Part shown: positions 32,771 to 40,813 of the stretch, in pieces
Numbering within the stretch: the first letter of the stretch is position 1
Layout: every line of letters starts with the position of its first letter
Assembly (NCBI GenBank): GCA_963773035.1
Contig: CAVYZX010000037.1
Span: forward strand, 186,001-250,000
Length of the DNA: 64,000 bases
From: CAVRXZ01 sp963773035
GTDB lineage: Bacteria; Acidobacteriota; Vicinamibacteria; Vicinamibacterales; CAVVIG01
Direction: 5' to 3'
The notes under the pieces: generated by a model
The model's input: only the letters and a program-made list of their open reading frames with translations
The model's database searches: none
What the model was told of the DNA's origin: nothing
Position numbers and translations under genes: made by a program

Positions 32771-34294
32771 ATGGCCAGTCAGCTCTTTGCTAGAAAATCG
32801 CTCAGCCAGTTGCTCGAAGAAATGGCGGGGGAGAACCGGCTGCGCCGCGTGCTGGGGCCCGTCCAGCTCGCATCGCTGGGGGTTGGCGCGATCATCGGGG
32901 CAGGAATCTTCGTGGCAACTGGGGCTGCAGCGCACAACGTGGCGGGACCCGCGTTGATGATCTCGTACGTCGTTGCGGGGATCACGTGTGTGTTCGCGGC
33001 ACTCTGCTACGCGGAGTTCGCATCGATGGTGCCCGTGGCCGGCTCGGCCTATACCTACGCCTACGCGACCCTCGGTGAGCTCTTCGCCTGGATGATCGGT
33101 TGGGACCTGATTCTGGAGTACGCCGTCGGTTCGGCGACCGTTGCGAACGGCTGGTCGGGCTACTTCCAGAGCGTGCTCGCGAAATTCGGCGTGCACTTGC
33201 CGGCAGCACTTGCCGGTCCCCCGATCATCTACGACACCACGGCGGGTCACTTTGTGCGGACCGGTGGCGTGATCAATCTTCCGGCGATCGTAATTGTGGC
33301 CATTGTGACGCTCATTCTGGTGAAGGGTATCCAAGAGAGCGCCGGCTTTAATGCGACGATGGTGTTTCTGAAGGTGACGGTCGTCCTGTTCGTGATTCTG
33401 GTCGGAGCCTTCTACATCAAGCCTGAGAACTGGACGCCGTTTGCGCCATATGGAATGAGCGGGGTCAGCTTTTTCGGTTACACGCTCATGGGGCAGGTCA
33501 ACGCCGGAGGTCAACCGGTTGGCATGTTGGCCGGCGCCGCAATCATCTTCTTCGCCTACATCGGCTTCGACTCGGTTTCAACACATGCCGAAGAAGCTAA
33601 AAATCCGAAACGCGACGTGCCAATCGGCATTATTGCGTCGCTTGTGATCTGCACAGTTCTCTACATTGCCGTGGTAGCCGTACTCACCGGGATGGTGCGC
33701 TACAACCAGTTGAGCATCGACGCTGGCGTTTCCGACGCCTTCAAGCAAGCGGGCTTGGGCTGGGCGGAGTTCATCATCGCGGCAGCCGGCGTCGCCGGCA
33801 TCACGTCGGTGCTGCTGGTGCTCATGCTTTCGGCGCCACGCGTGATGCTCGCCATGGCGCGAGATGGCATGGTTCCTCGACACTTCTTTGCCGACGTCCA
33901 TCCGAAGTTCCGCACGCCCTGGCGTTCGACGATTCTGGTCGGCGTGTTCGTTGCCTTGTTGACTGGCTTCCTTCCAATCGACGCGTTGCTGCACTTGACC
34001 AATATCGGGACGCTTTTTGCGTTCGTCGTCGTCTGTGCGGCGGTTCTGATCATGCGGCGCACGAATCCTGACGCCGAACGGCCTTTTCGGGTTCCCCTGT
34101 ACCCCTTTGTGCCGATTCTTGGCATTCTCAGCTGCCTGCTTCTGATGTTTTCCCTTCCGGTCGAGAATTGGTATCGCTTGATCGCGTGGATGGCGCTCGG
34201 TTTCGTCGTCTACTTCCTGTACGGGCACAAGAACAGCGAGTTACGCAAGCGTGACGAACCTGTGGTCGCGGCTCGTGTCGCGCAGCGCCGGTAA
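32771..34294 (+). CDS. APC-family amino acid permease (CAT-like)
   Basis: Inner-membrane amino acid transporter of the cationic amino acid transporter group of the APC superfamily. 507 residues, about 12-14 hydrophobic helices. The unwound first helix carries GVGAIIGAGIFVATG, and other family parts are YAEFASMVPVAGSAYTYAYATLGE, FFAYIGFDSVSTHAEEAKNPKRDVP, and APRVMLAMARDGMVP late in the core. Substrate not assignable. A TATAAT box lies 16 nt before the ATG, 3' of thiE, so it may have its own promoter. Confidence 0.9.
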   Translation: MASQLFARKSLSQLLEEMAGENRLRRVLGPVQLASLGVGAIIGAGIFVATGAAAHNVAGPALMISYVVAGITCVFAALCYAEFASMVPVAGSAYTYAYATLGELFAWMIGWDLILEYAVGSATVANGWSGYFQSVLAKFGVHLPAALAGPPIIYDTTAGHFVRTGGVINLPAIVIVAIVTLILVKGIQESAGFNATMVFLKVTVVLFVILVGAFYIKPENWTPFAPYGMSGVSFFGYTLMGQVNAGGQPVGMLAGAAIIFFAYIGFDSVSTHAEEAKNPKRDVPIGIIASLVICTVLYIAVVAVLTGMVRYNQLSIDAGVSDAFKQAGLGWAEFIIAAAGVAGITSVLLVLMLSAPRVMLAMARDGMVPRHFFADVHPKFRTPWRSTILVGVFVALLTGFLPIDALLHLTNIGTLFAFVVVCAAVLIMRRTNPDAERPFRVPLYPFVPILGILSCLLLMFSLPVENWYRLIAWMALGFVVYFLYGHKNSELRKRDEPVVAARVAQRR

Positions 34295-34305
34295 ATTGTT
34301 GACGG

Positions 34306-35331
34306 ATGGCGACGGAGCAGCCAGGCGGCCGATGGTTCAGAGCACAAGGTCTGACCATGGCGGTCGCCTTGCTCGTGACGATCATTCTCGGCGGCACGGT
34401 CGGCTACATGGTGATCGAAGGGTGGGGCGCGTGGGACGCGTTCTACATGACGATCATCACCGTGACGACCGTTGGCTACAAAGAGGTCCACGATCTCTCC
34501 GGCATCGGCCAGGCATTCACGGTTGTTTTGCTCCTCGGCGGCGTCGGAGCGGCCCTCTATACCTTCACGCTGTTGGCGACGATGATCGTCGAAGGGGGAG
34601 TCCCGAATCGCCTGCAGCGTAGGCGGCGCGCGCGTATGCTCGAGACAGTCAAGGATCATTTCATCATCTGTGGCTACGGACGGATTGGCAGCATCGTCTC
34701 GCGCCAGCTTCAACGCCAACGCGTACCGCTTGTCGTCGTGGAGCGTGATCCCGAGCGCATGCAGGCCGCATTAGACGCCGGCATGCTGGCGGTCGAAGCG
34801 GACGCGAGTCGGGAGGATGTATTGAAGCACGTGGGCATCGATCGCGCCCGCGGCTTGATTGCCGCCGTCGGCACCGACGCCGAGAACGTATACGCGGTTC
34901 TCACAGCTCGCGTCCTCCGACCGGACCTTTTCATAGTCGGTCGCGCCGAAAGCGAGGACGCCACCATTAAGCTAAAGCGTGCCGGCGCAAATCGAGTGAT
35001 CTCGCCGTACCAAATCGGCGCCGTCCAGATGGCTCAGACGGCTCTGCGGCCGGCGGTTGTCGACTTCGTGGAGTTGGCGACGAGCTCCGAGAACATGGAT
35101 CTGGCTATGGAGGAGATTACCATCACGGCGAGATCGAAGCTTGCCGAGACGACGCTCGTTGAGGCTGACATTCGGCGGCGGTTTGGGATCATTGTCGTCG
35201 CTATTCAGCGGCACGACCTGGGAATGGAGTTCAATCCCGACCCGGACATGCCGATTCGTGCGGGAGACACGCTGGTGGTGCTCGGCCGGCCCGAGTCGCT
35301 CAGACAACTTGAAACGGAGGCAGCCCAGTAA
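34306..35331 (+). CDS. Two-TM potassium channel with RCK domain
   Basis: Ion channel of the MthK/YugO layout: N-terminal helix (about 17-37), pore loop with filter TVTTVGYKEV (52-61), second helix (about 68-92), then a cytoplasmic RCK/TrkA-N domain starting HFIICGYGRIGSIV and a TrkA-C domain near the end (MPIRAGDTLVVLGRPESL). The usual TVGYGD is TVGYKE here, so the residue after Tyr is Lys rather than Gly and Asp is Glu; similar filters occur in some bacterial RCK channels. 341 residues. Its stop overlaps the folD start. Confidence 0.88.
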   Translation: MATEQPGGRWFRAQGLTMAVALLVTIILGGTVGYMVIEGWGAWDAFYMTIITVTTVGYKEVHDLSGIGQAFTVVLLLGGVGAALYTFTLLATMIVEGGVPNRLQRRRRARMLETVKDHFIICGYGRIGSIVSRQLQRQRVPLVVVERDPERMQAALDAGMLAVEADASREDVLKHVGIDRARGLIAAVGTDAENVYAVLTARVLRPDLFIVGRAESEDATIKLKRAGANRVISPYQIGAVQMAQTALRPAVVDFVELATSSENMDLAMEEITITARSKLAETTLVEADIRRRFGIIVVAIQRHDLGMEFNPDPDMPIRAGDTLVVLGRPESLRQLETEAAQ

Positions 35332-36272
35332 TGAGTGTGACGACGGCAAGAATTCTCGATGGTGCAGCCATCGCCAATCAGATTCGTGAGGAGCTTCGCG
35401 CGGACGTGGCAGCGTTCACTGCGCGTGCGGGGCGGCCGCCGGGACTTGGGATCGTGTTGGTCGGCGACGACCCGGCGTCCCATCTCTACGTCAACGCCAA
35501 GCTGAAGTCGGCCGCGGAAACCGGATTGCACGCAGATTGTTCGCAGTTGCCGGCGAGCGCTTCATTGTCGGAATTGCTTGCGGTGGTCGAGCGCCTCAAT
35601 CAAAGCGAGGTGCATGACGGCATTCTCGTCCAGTCGCCGCTGCCCGAGTCCATGGGCGCGGATGCGGAACGACGCGTGTTCGATGTCGTGCGACCCGACA
35701 AAGACGTCGATGGGTTTCATCCCGTCAACGTCGGCAAGCTTGTACAGAACCGTGCGCAGCTCGTCGCCTGTACGCCGTCTGGGGTCATCGAGATGCTCGA
35801 GCGATCGCAGATCACGATTGCCGGCGCAAGCGCGGCCGTGATCGGCCGAAGCGATATCGTCGGCAAGCCGATGGCGCTTCTGCTGATGCATCGAAACGCG
35901 ACGGTGACGGTTTGCCACTCGCGAACCGCCAACTTGCCGCGCGTAACGTCCCAGGCCGACATTCTGGTGACGGCGATGGGCCGAGCCGGATTTGTGACAC
36001 CCGATTTCGTCAAGCCAGGCGCCGCCGTCGTTGACGTGGGCACCACGCAAGTCACGGACCGGACAGTGGTCGAGCGCCTGTTTGCGCCGGGCTCGAAGCG
36101 CAGGGACGCATTCGATCGCCGCGGGTCGCTCGTCGTGGGTGACGTGCATCCGGACGTTGCAAGTGTTGCAGGCGCGCTCTCGCCTGTGCCGGGCGGCGTC
36201 GGTCCGCTGACGATCGCGTTGCTGCTGAGGAATACGCTGCGGGCCGCGGAGGGACGCTTCACCGCCAGGTAA
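35331..36272 (+). CDS. folD: Methylene-THF dehydrogenase / cyclohydrolase
   Basis: Bifunctional one-carbon enzyme interconverting 5,10-methylene-, methenyl- and 10-formyl-tetrahydrofolate. 313 residues, ATG sharing the A of the upstream TAA. Signatures: HLYVNAKLKSAAETG (51-65, catalytic Lys57), GILVQSPLPE (usual QLPLP has Ser for Leu), DVVRPDKDVDGFHPVN, VIGRSDIVGKPMALLL, GDVHPDVASVAGALSPVPGG and VGPLTIALLL. Followed 15 bp later by the broken coaE. Confidence 0.96.
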   Translation: MSVTTARILDGAAIANQIREELRADVAAFTARAGRPPGLGIVLVGDDPASHLYVNAKLKSAAETGLHADCSQLPASASLSELLAVVERLNQSEVHDGILVQSPLPESMGADAERRVFDVVRPDKDVDGFHPVNVGKLVQNRAQLVACTPSGVIEMLERSQITIAGASAAVIGRSDIVGKPMALLLMHRNATVTVCHSRTANLPRVTSQADILVTAMGRAGFVTPDFVKPGAAVVDVGTTQVTDRTVVERLFAPGSKRRDAFDRRGSLVVGDVHPDVASVAGALSPVPGGVGPLTIALLLRNTLRAAEGRFTAR

Positions 36273-36287
36273 GCCGGGTGGGCCAGG

Positions 36288-36879
36288 ATGCTGAAGGTTG
36301 CCTTGACCGGCGGGATCGCCACCGGCAAGAGCCACGTTCTCGATCGATTTCGCGGTCACGGCGTTCCATGTCTCGACGCCGACGTCCTGGCGCACGGCGT
36401 CACCAAGGCTGGGACTGAAGCGACGAGCGGCCATTGCCGAACGGTTCGGTCCAGCCATCCTCCAGCCGGACGGTTCGATCGACCGCAAGGCCCTGGGAGC
36501 TATCGTCTTCGAGAACGAAACTGCGCGGCGTGCCCTCGAAGCCATCGTCCATCCGGCTGTCTATCGATCGATTGCGGCGGGACTTCGAGGTTTCGAGCTG
36601 ATGGGCTCGCAGCTTGCGGTTGTCGATGTTCCGCTCCTCTACGAGACGGCCCACGAGCGCGATTTCGACCGCGTCATCGTCACCGCCTGTTCCATCGATC
36701 AACAGGTTCAGCGCCTACTCGCCCGCGGCATGTCGGAGCTGGAGGCCAGACGCCGTCTGAGCGCCCAACTACCGACCGAAGACAAGACAGCGCGCGCAGA
36801 CTACGTGATTCGGACCGACGGAAGCCTGGAAGAAACAGACCGACAGGTGGAACAGATCCTTCACAAACTGAGAATTTGA
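36288..36879 (+). pseudogene. coaE: Dephospho-CoA kinase with a frameshift
   Basis: Last step of coenzyme A synthesis. The first frame gives MLKVALTGGIATGKSHVLDR (P-loop) and LDADVLAHGVTKAG to about 36413. From about 36412 the next frame continues perfectly: RAAIAERFGPAILQPDGSID, EAIVHPAVYRS, AVVDVPLLYET and RADYVIRTDGS to the stop at 36879. The expected joining sequence (AGTPGLK-like) is shortened at GGGACTG, which fits a small deletion, perhaps between GGGAC repeats. The gene is normally essential and single-copy, so an assembly error, or a second copy elsewhere, must be considered. The long continuation of the first frame to 36887 is not real protein. Confidence 0.85.
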
Positions 36880-36935
36880 GGATTTGAGAATTGGAGGATT
36901 TGAGAATTGTGAGGATCTGAGGATTTAGGAGGTTC
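36869..36935. repeat. Degenerate tandem word GAGAATTTGAGGATTT
   Basis: About four imperfect copies of a 15-16-bp unit of GAGAATT and GAGGATT words following coaE, between convergent genes. Confidence 0.7.
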
Positions 36936-36963
36936 GAAGACCCGTACGATGTATTTGCACTCT

Positions 36964-37009
36964 TGAGCCCTGAGCCCTGAGCCCTGAGCCCTGAGCCCTG
37001 AGCCCTGAG
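36964..37009. repeat. Tandem heptamer (TGAGCCC)x6
   Basis: Six perfect copies of TGAGCCC plus a partial TGAG, ending 1 bp before the lapB stop on the other strand. A slipped-strand type microsatellite; it would be copy-number variable. Confidence 0.95.
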
Positions 37010-37010
37010 A

Positions 37011-38231
37011 CTAGACCTCCACCTCCGCCGTGTCCTGCGCAGGTGCGATCCGTTCCTCAACGAACGTATTCCAATCGTGGCAGTGGGGGCACTGCCAGAG
37101 GAGCTCGGTGCTTCGATAGCGGCAGCGCATGCACACGTGGGGATCCAGATAGAAGACGGCGTGCCGGGTCAACTCGCTGTATCGATCCACCAGCGCCGGT
37201 TCATGACGGAGTTGACCGAGCGCGCGCCAGATCGCCTGGTGAATGCCCAAGGCATGCGGGTTCTGCACGAGGGCGGCAAACAAGAGGTCGAGCGCCTCGT
37301 GAGGTCGTCCGCTTGCCGCCAGGTGGCGCGACAGCGCCAATCGGGCGCGCCAGTCCTGTGGGTTGTCGTCGATCAGCTCCCGGCAGAGACGCGTGAAACG
37401 TTCCGGTGAGCCCGCCCGGACAGCAAGCGCTTCGAGCCGATCGAACGCAAGATAGGCACGGTCGGGCGCGACGTCGACGAGCTTCTCCCAGATAGCGGCG
37501 GCTTCACGATCGTTTCCCTGCAGAACGCGCACATCACCGAGATTCAGGTAGGCGGGCACGGCCCGGCCGTCCAGGTCGATGGCGCCATTGAAGCGACGGA
37601 CCGCCTCCGCATAATCTTTCCGTCGTATCGCCTCGAGGCCAATCTCGTTCTCGAGAAACGCCAGAATCGCCTGGTTCCTTGGTTTGGACTCGACGTCCGC
37701 CAGCTTCGATAGCCGCTGCCGGGTATCGTAAGCGTCCGACCACTGATGCTGCTCTTCCTGCAGCTTCTGCAAATTGACGAGCGCGTACTCGTTCTTGGCA
37801 TCCAACTGCAAAACTTCGTTGAAGGCCTCGGTCGCCCGATCGACGAACCCGCCTCGTTTGTAGTCGAGACCGAGGCACAAGAGGACGTAAGCATGCTCGA
37901 GTCGGCTGAGCTTGGGACGTTGCAGTAGCGATTGATGAACCGTAATGGCTTTCCCAACCTGTCCCTTCTCCCGGTACAGGTTGCCGAGAATCATGTGTAC
38001 CTCGAGAGTGTCTGAATTGAGACTGGCGGCCTTGGCGAGCTCATCGATCGCCAAATCAATCTGGTTTGCCACCAGGAAGTTGAGGCCGAGCAGATAGTGC
38101 GGCGACTCGCGCGCACGTCGCCGGTCGAACAGCTTTCCGTCGCGCAGCTTGTAGCGCTCCCACGCCTTGCCGACCGCCAGGCCGACGAGTAGGGCGACGA
38201 GAGCCGACAGAAACGGGACGTATTCGCTCAT
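37011..38231 (-). CDS. lapB: LapB-like TPR protein with C-terminal zinc site
   Basis: Homologue of LapB/YciM, which regulates lipopolysaccharide synthesis in E. coli by directing LpxC turnover. 406 residues: N-terminal transmembrane helix (YVPFLSALVALLVGLAVG), about eight TPRs in the middle (e.g. YLLGLNFLVANQIDLAIDEL, ILGNLYREKGQVGKAITVH), and a rubredoxin-like knuckle CMRCRYRS...WQCPHC with four Cys at the C terminus. Its ATG overlaps kdsC by 4 bp, so it closes the KDO operon, matching an envelope role. Confidence 0.92.
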   Translation of the reverse strand: MSEYVPFLSALVALLVGLAVGKAWERYKLRDGKLFDRRRARESPHYLLGLNFLVANQIDLAIDELAKAASLNSDTLEVHMILGNLYREKGQVGKAITVHQSLLQRPKLSRLEHAYVLLCLGLDYKRGGFVDRATEAFNEVLQLDAKNEYALVNLQKLQEEQHQWSDAYDTRQRLSKLADVESKPRNQAILAFLENEIGLEAIRRKDYAEAVRRFNGAIDLDGRAVPAYLNLGDVRVLQGNDREAAAIWEKLVDVAPDRAYLAFDRLEALAVRAGSPERFTRLCRELIDDNPQDWRARLALSRHLAASGRPHEALDLLFAALVQNPHALGIHQAIWRALGQLRHEPALVDRYSELTRHAVFYLDPHVCMRCRYRSTELLWQCPHCHDWNTFVEERIAPAQDTAEVEV

Positions 38232-38854
38232 GACTTGGCACTGCGCGATTCAGTGCGTGGGAACTTCGTAACGCGCGGTTTCCCGGTCGAGACCCGTGTC
38301 GTTTGACCCGGCTCGGCGTCGTGGCCGGTGAGCAGCGCCTGCCAACGGTCCTGAGTTTTGAGCACGAGCTCGACGAGTTCGCGCGCGGCCCCGTTGCCGC
38401 CTCCAGCACGACAGACGTAGTCGACGCGCGAGCGAACGTCCTGCGATGCATCAGCTGGGCAGGCGGAGAGCCCGGCTCGTCCGATGATCGGGACGTCCAG
38501 AACGTCGTCGCCCATATATGCCACGTCACCGTCCTGGTAGCCGTGTTGCCGCAAAATCTCGTCGTACGCTCGTAGCTTGCTTGCGTCGCCCTGCCGAACC
38601 AGCGAGATGCCGAGCTGAGCGGCGCGTTGTGTAGTGGCGACCGATGCGCGGGCGGACAGGAAACCGACCTGAAGGCCTGCCTTCTGCGCCCAGACGAGGC
38701 CGGTACCGTCTCTGATATCGAATCGCTTGCTCTCGGTACCGTCCGCGTGCAGAAGGACCTTTCCGTCGGTGAGCACGCCATCGACGTCGAAGAGCAACAG
38801 CTTGATCCCCGCGGCTTTCTTACGAATGGACAAGTCAGGTTCCAGCCAATTCAC
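38228..38854 (-). CDS. kdsC: KDO-8-phosphate phosphatase
   Basis: HAD-family phosphatase releasing free KDO from KDO 8-phosphate. The GTG overlapping the kdsD stop by 4 bp gives 208 residues; the frame is open upstream within kdsD and was trimmed. Motif I LLLFDVDGVLTDG with its two Asp residues, then FDIRDGTGLVWAQKAGLQVGF, the Ser/Lys motifs around LSARAS, and motif IV AYMGDDVLDVPI. A ~40-residue C-terminal extension rich in Arg/Thr follows the core. It lies between kdsD and lapB. Confidence 0.94.
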   Translation of the reverse strand: MNWLEPDLSIRKKAAGIKLLLFDVDGVLTDGKVLLHADGTESKRFDIRDGTGLVWAQKAGLQVGFLSARASVATTQRAAQLGISLVRQGDASKLRAYDEILRQHGYQDGDVAYMGDDVLDVPIIGRAGLSACPADASQDVRSRVDYVCRAGGGNGAARELVELVLKTQDRWQALLTGHDAEPGQTTRVSTGKPRVTKFPRTESRSAKS

Positions 38855-39795
38855 CAGAGATCGTGCACGTGCACGACTCCTCGCACGCGCCTCTCGTCGT
38901 CGACGACGACAATCGAGGTGATCTTTCGCCGCTCCATCAGGTTCAGGGCTTCGACTGCGAGGGTGGCCGGGGAAATCGATACGGGATCCCGCGTCATGAT
39001 GTCGGCGGCGCTCAGCTCGAGAATGCCGGCAGAAGCGTCCATGTGCCGACGCAAATCGCCGTCCGTAATAATGCCAATGATCCGGTCCTGGCCGTCGACG
39101 ACGCAGGTCATGCCGAGTCCTTTGCTCGACATTTCGTAGATGACGTCCCGCATACGAGTGTCCACTCGCACGACCGGACATTGCTCGCCCGCGTGCATCA
39201 GATTCTCGGCAGGCATCAGTCGCTTGCCGAGTCGCCCGCCTGGGTGGAGACTGGCGAAGTCCTCTTGCCGGAATCCCTTTTCGACGAGCAGCGTCATCGC
39301 CAAGGCATCGCCGATTGCCAGCGCCGCTGTCGTGCTCGCCGTTGGCACAAGGTTGAGCGGGCAGGCCTCGGCCGTCACACTGCAGTCGAGCGCCACGTCC
39401 GCAGCCCGGGCGAGCACGGAAGTGGGTGCGCCGGTAATGACGATGAGTTTACTGCCCAGCCGGCGAATTGCCTCGAGCAGGCCAAGGATCTCCTGTGTTT
39501 CGCCGCTATACGACAGCGCTACGACGACATCGTCGCTCTGGATGACGCCGAGATCGCCATGATTGGCTTCAGCAGGGTGGAGAAAATATGCCGGCGTTCC
39601 CGTGCTGGATAGCGTTGCCGCGATCTTCCGGCAGATAATGCCCGACTTGCCCATTCCCGTGAGAATGACGCGGCCCCGGCAGTTGCGAAGCAGTTCGACG
39701 CTGCGCTCGAACCTTCCGTCGAGCCGTGCGACCAGAGCAAGGATGGCCGCGGCTTCGGTTTCGAGGACTTTCCTGGCCAGATCCAAATCAGCCAT
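38851..39795 (-). CDS. kdsD: D-arabinose 5-phosphate isomerase
   Basis: Isomerises ribulose 5-phosphate to arabinose 5-phosphate for KDO synthesis. 314 residues: SIS domain (about 30-170) with ILTGMGKSGIICRKIAATLSSTGTPAYFLHPAEA and VVALSYSGETQEI, then two CBS domains (about 205-314) with MRDVIYEMSSKGLGMTCVVD and DGDLRRHMD. Overlaps kdsA by 8 bp and kdsC by 4 bp; the pathway order kdsA-kdsD-kdsC is uninterrupted. Confidence 0.96.
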   Translation of the reverse strand: MADLDLARKVLETEAAAILALVARLDGRFERSVELLRNCRGRVILTGMGKSGIICRKIAATLSSTGTPAYFLHPAEANHGDLGVIQSDDVVVALSYSGETQEILGLLEAIRRLGSKLIVITGAPTSVLARAADVALDCSVTAEACPLNLVPTASTTAALAIGDALAMTLLVEKGFRQEDFASLHPGGRLGKRLMPAENLMHAGEQCPVVRVDTRMRDVIYEMSSKGLGMTCVVDGQDRIIGIITDGDLRRHMDASAGILELSAADIMTRDPVSISPATLAVEALNLMERRKITSIVVVDDERRVRGVVHVHDLW

Positions 39796-40687
39796 GCGTC
39801 TTTAACGTCCCCCGCCGGTCTGATGCCGTCGGCGCGAGTGTTTTTGACTCCTGACCGGGCCGGGCCTTCACGATCGCGTCAATGGCCATGAGCCTGCGAA
39901 GAAGAGGCTCGAGCTGATCGAGGCGCAGCGCGTTTTGGGCGTCGCTCTTGGCCTTCGACGGGTCTTCATGGACTTCGAGAAAGATTCCGTCGACGCCCGC
40001 GGCAACGCCAGCGGCGGCAAGCGTGTCGATGTACTGTGCGAGGCCGGCGGTGACGCCGTCACCGGCGCCGGGAAGCTGGAGGCTGTGGGTCACGTCGAAC
40101 ACGACTATCAGGTCCTGCTCGCGCATGATCGGGAACGATCGCATGTCGACGACCAGGTCGTGGTAACCGAAGCTTGTTCCGCGCTCGGTCACCATGACAC
40201 GGGAATTGCCTGCATCCCGTACTTTGGCGACTGCATGGCGGATGTCGTCTGGCGCAAGAAACTGTCCCTTCTTGATATTGACCACACGTCCGGTTTTTGC
40301 CGCGGCGACGAGCAGATCGGTTTGCCGGCAGAGAAACGCCGGAATCTGCAGCACGTCCGCGACATTGGCCGCGGCGGCGGCCTGTGAGGGCTCGTGGATA
40401 TCCGTGACAATTGGCACGCGCACGCGCTCTTTGATGACTGCGAGCGTGCGGAGTCCCTCACTAAGCCCTGGTCCACGGAACGATCTGCCCGACGTTCGAT
40501 TCGCTTTGTCGTAGGAAGCCTTGAAGACAAACGGCACCCCCAGCCGCCCGGTCAGTCGGGCGAGTTCGGTTGCCAAGGTGGTGGCGTGGGCTTCGCTTTC
40601 GATGACACATGGACCTGCCATCAACACGAAGGGGCGACCGCCGCCAACCGTGATGTCTCCAATCGTGAAAGCTGGCACGGTGGGCAT
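39788..40687 (-). CDS. kdsA: KDO-8-phosphate synthase, metal-type
   Basis: Condenses PEP with arabinose 5-phosphate. The ATG chosen begins PTVPAFTIGDITV, giving 299 residues. The frame extends 19 codons upstream through a pyrimidine-rich word repeat that encodes a meaningless Pro/Phe/Leu stretch. Signatures: VLMAGPCVIESE, FKASYDKANRTSGRSFRGPG, TDIHEP, IPAFLCRQTDLL and FDVTHSLQLPG. Cys27 in AGPCV is the metal ligand of the metal-dependent class (the metal-free E. coli enzyme has Asn). No Shine-Dalgarno sequence in the leader. Confidence 0.96.
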   Translation of the reverse strand: MPTVPAFTIGDITVGGGRPFVLMAGPCVIESEAHATTLATELARLTGRLGVPFVFKASYDKANRTSGRSFRGPGLSEGLRTLAVIKERVRVPIVTDIHEPSQAAAAANVADVLQIPAFLCRQTDLLVAAAKTGRVVNIKKGQFLAPDDIRHAVAKVRDAGNSRVMVTERGTSFGYHDLVVDMRSFPIMREQDLIVVFDVTHSLQLPGAGDGVTAGLAQYIDTLAAAGVAAGVDGIFLEVHEDPSKAKSDAQNALRLDQLEPLLRRLMAIDAIVKARPGQESKTLAPTASDRRGTLKTHG

Positions 40688-40690
40688 TAT

Positions 40691-40745
40691 AGGAGGCAGG
40701 AAGGATAGGGAGGGCAGGAAAGGCAGGAAAGGCGGGAAAGGCAAG
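40691..40745. repeat. Purine-rich word repeat GGCAGGAAA
   Basis: About five imperfect copies of GGCAGGAAAG directly upstream of kdsA (pyrimidine-rich on its mRNA). It explains the false N-terminal extension of the kdsA frame. Confidence 0.75.
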
Positions 40746-40813
40746 ACGCGAGGGCGCCAGAATAAGGTGCCACCATCCGGCCGCTCCAGCGCAACCCGCC
40801 CCTCCCGCCTTGA

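Noticed and set aside
36418..36887. First-frame continuation of coaE as a 199-aa protein
   Set aside because: After the shift point it has no similarity to CoaE, while the neighbouring frame continues the family sequence without a gap.
36964..37009. CRISPR-like array
   Set aside because: Units are 7 bp with no spacers; it is a microsatellite.
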